Shown here: piece after piece, positions 63,649 through 64,000 of the stretch
Layout: each line of letters starts with the position of its first letter
Numbering within the stretch: the first letter of the stretch is position 1
Origin: Neocallimastix lanati (nom. inval.)
Lineage: Eukaryota > Neocallimastigomycota > Neocallimastigomycetes > Neocallimastigales > Neocallimastigaceae
DNA: 64,000 bases
Direction of reading: 5' to 3'
Assembly: GCA_016946835.1 (NCBI GenBank)
Contig: JACVTC010000012.1
Location: forward strand, 471,001 to 535,000
Made by a program: the position numbers and the translations under genes
Notes under the pieces: model-generated
Databases searched by the model: none
The model's input: the letters and a program-made list of their open reading frames with translations, nothing else
What the model was told of the DNA's origin: nothing

Positions 63649-64000
63649 AAATAATTATTAAAATCCTTTCAAAATCATAATTACAATTAATTGAAAATTA
63701 AATTTTTTTTATTTAATAAGAAATTCAATATTGAAATTTATTTAATATTTATTGATAGGGTTAGCTTAAAAATATTAAAAAAAAAAATTTTTTTTATAAA
63801 TTTATTTTAAATATTTTTTACTTTATTAAATATTATTAAATAAAATTAAAAGATGTCTTTATTATTATATATTAGTATTATAAAATATTAAAAATATGAA
63901 TGTATTGCATTTCGCATTATTTTTATTTTATATTGTAGTAAATTAATAAATAAATAAATAATTTTTATAAAATAAACCAATTATTAAATTAATATATTTT
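63649..64000. other. AT-rich tail of the window
   Basis: No gene is seen. If the transposase belongs to a complete element, its right terminal repeat would be expected here or beyond the window, but none can be recognised. Confidence 0.5.

Overview
The window is very AT-rich eukaryotic DNA, with runs of A or T, AT microsatellites, minisatellites and asparagine-rich proteins. Short GTAAAT/GTATAC...AG introns, secreted Cys-rich repeat proteins, a fungal-type SH3 membrane protein, a yeast/animal-type Nup53 and a heavy load of decayed retroelements fit an anaerobic gut fungus (Neocallimastigomycota) best. That placement is an inference from style and content; a dictyostelid-like protist is the main alternative. 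No rRNA, tRNA or CRISPR was found.

Four host genes look intact. (1) An intronless nucleoporin of the Nup53/Nup35 family, 8413-10497 (+). (2) A three-exon single-pass membrane protein, 21731-23919 (-), with a signal peptide, small ectodomain, membrane helix and cytoplasmic SH3 domain. (3) and (4) Two paralogous secreted proteins, 40484-43136 (-) and 50500-56317 (-). Each has a signal peptide and a shared ~370-residue N-terminal domain on exon 1, then one phase-1 intron (172 or 178 nt), then exon 2 made of ~45-residue Cys-rich modules: about 8 in one and about 32 in the other. A fifth host gene at the left edge (304-~905, +) is broken by a stop codon and by a Ty1/copia fragment.

The rest is mostly mobile-element debris. 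A complete but dead Ty1/copia element lies at 11482-17507 (-), with TGTTAAATA...TATTTAACA LTR ends and a perfect TATAC target duplication. Copia fragments lie at ~905-3240, 6600-7000, 35890-36255 and 37430-38170. Ty3/gypsy fragments lie at 5579-5960, 18871-19040, 32280-35330 and 35400-35645. Two FLYWCH-MULE transposase copies sit at the right end, one decayed (59500-60868) and one broken by a single indel (62196-63648).

Two small insertions stand out. One is a decayed Rep (HUH endonuclease) of CRESS-DNA type at 38415-38910 (+). The other is a ~150-bp, ~49% GC patch at 36355-36515 whose minus strand reads like the coiled region of a bacterial HflK protein. Between genes lie large arrays, notably a 2.7-kb AT satellite at 26700-29440 with a ~40-bp unit, a palindrome in each unit and higher-order organisation.
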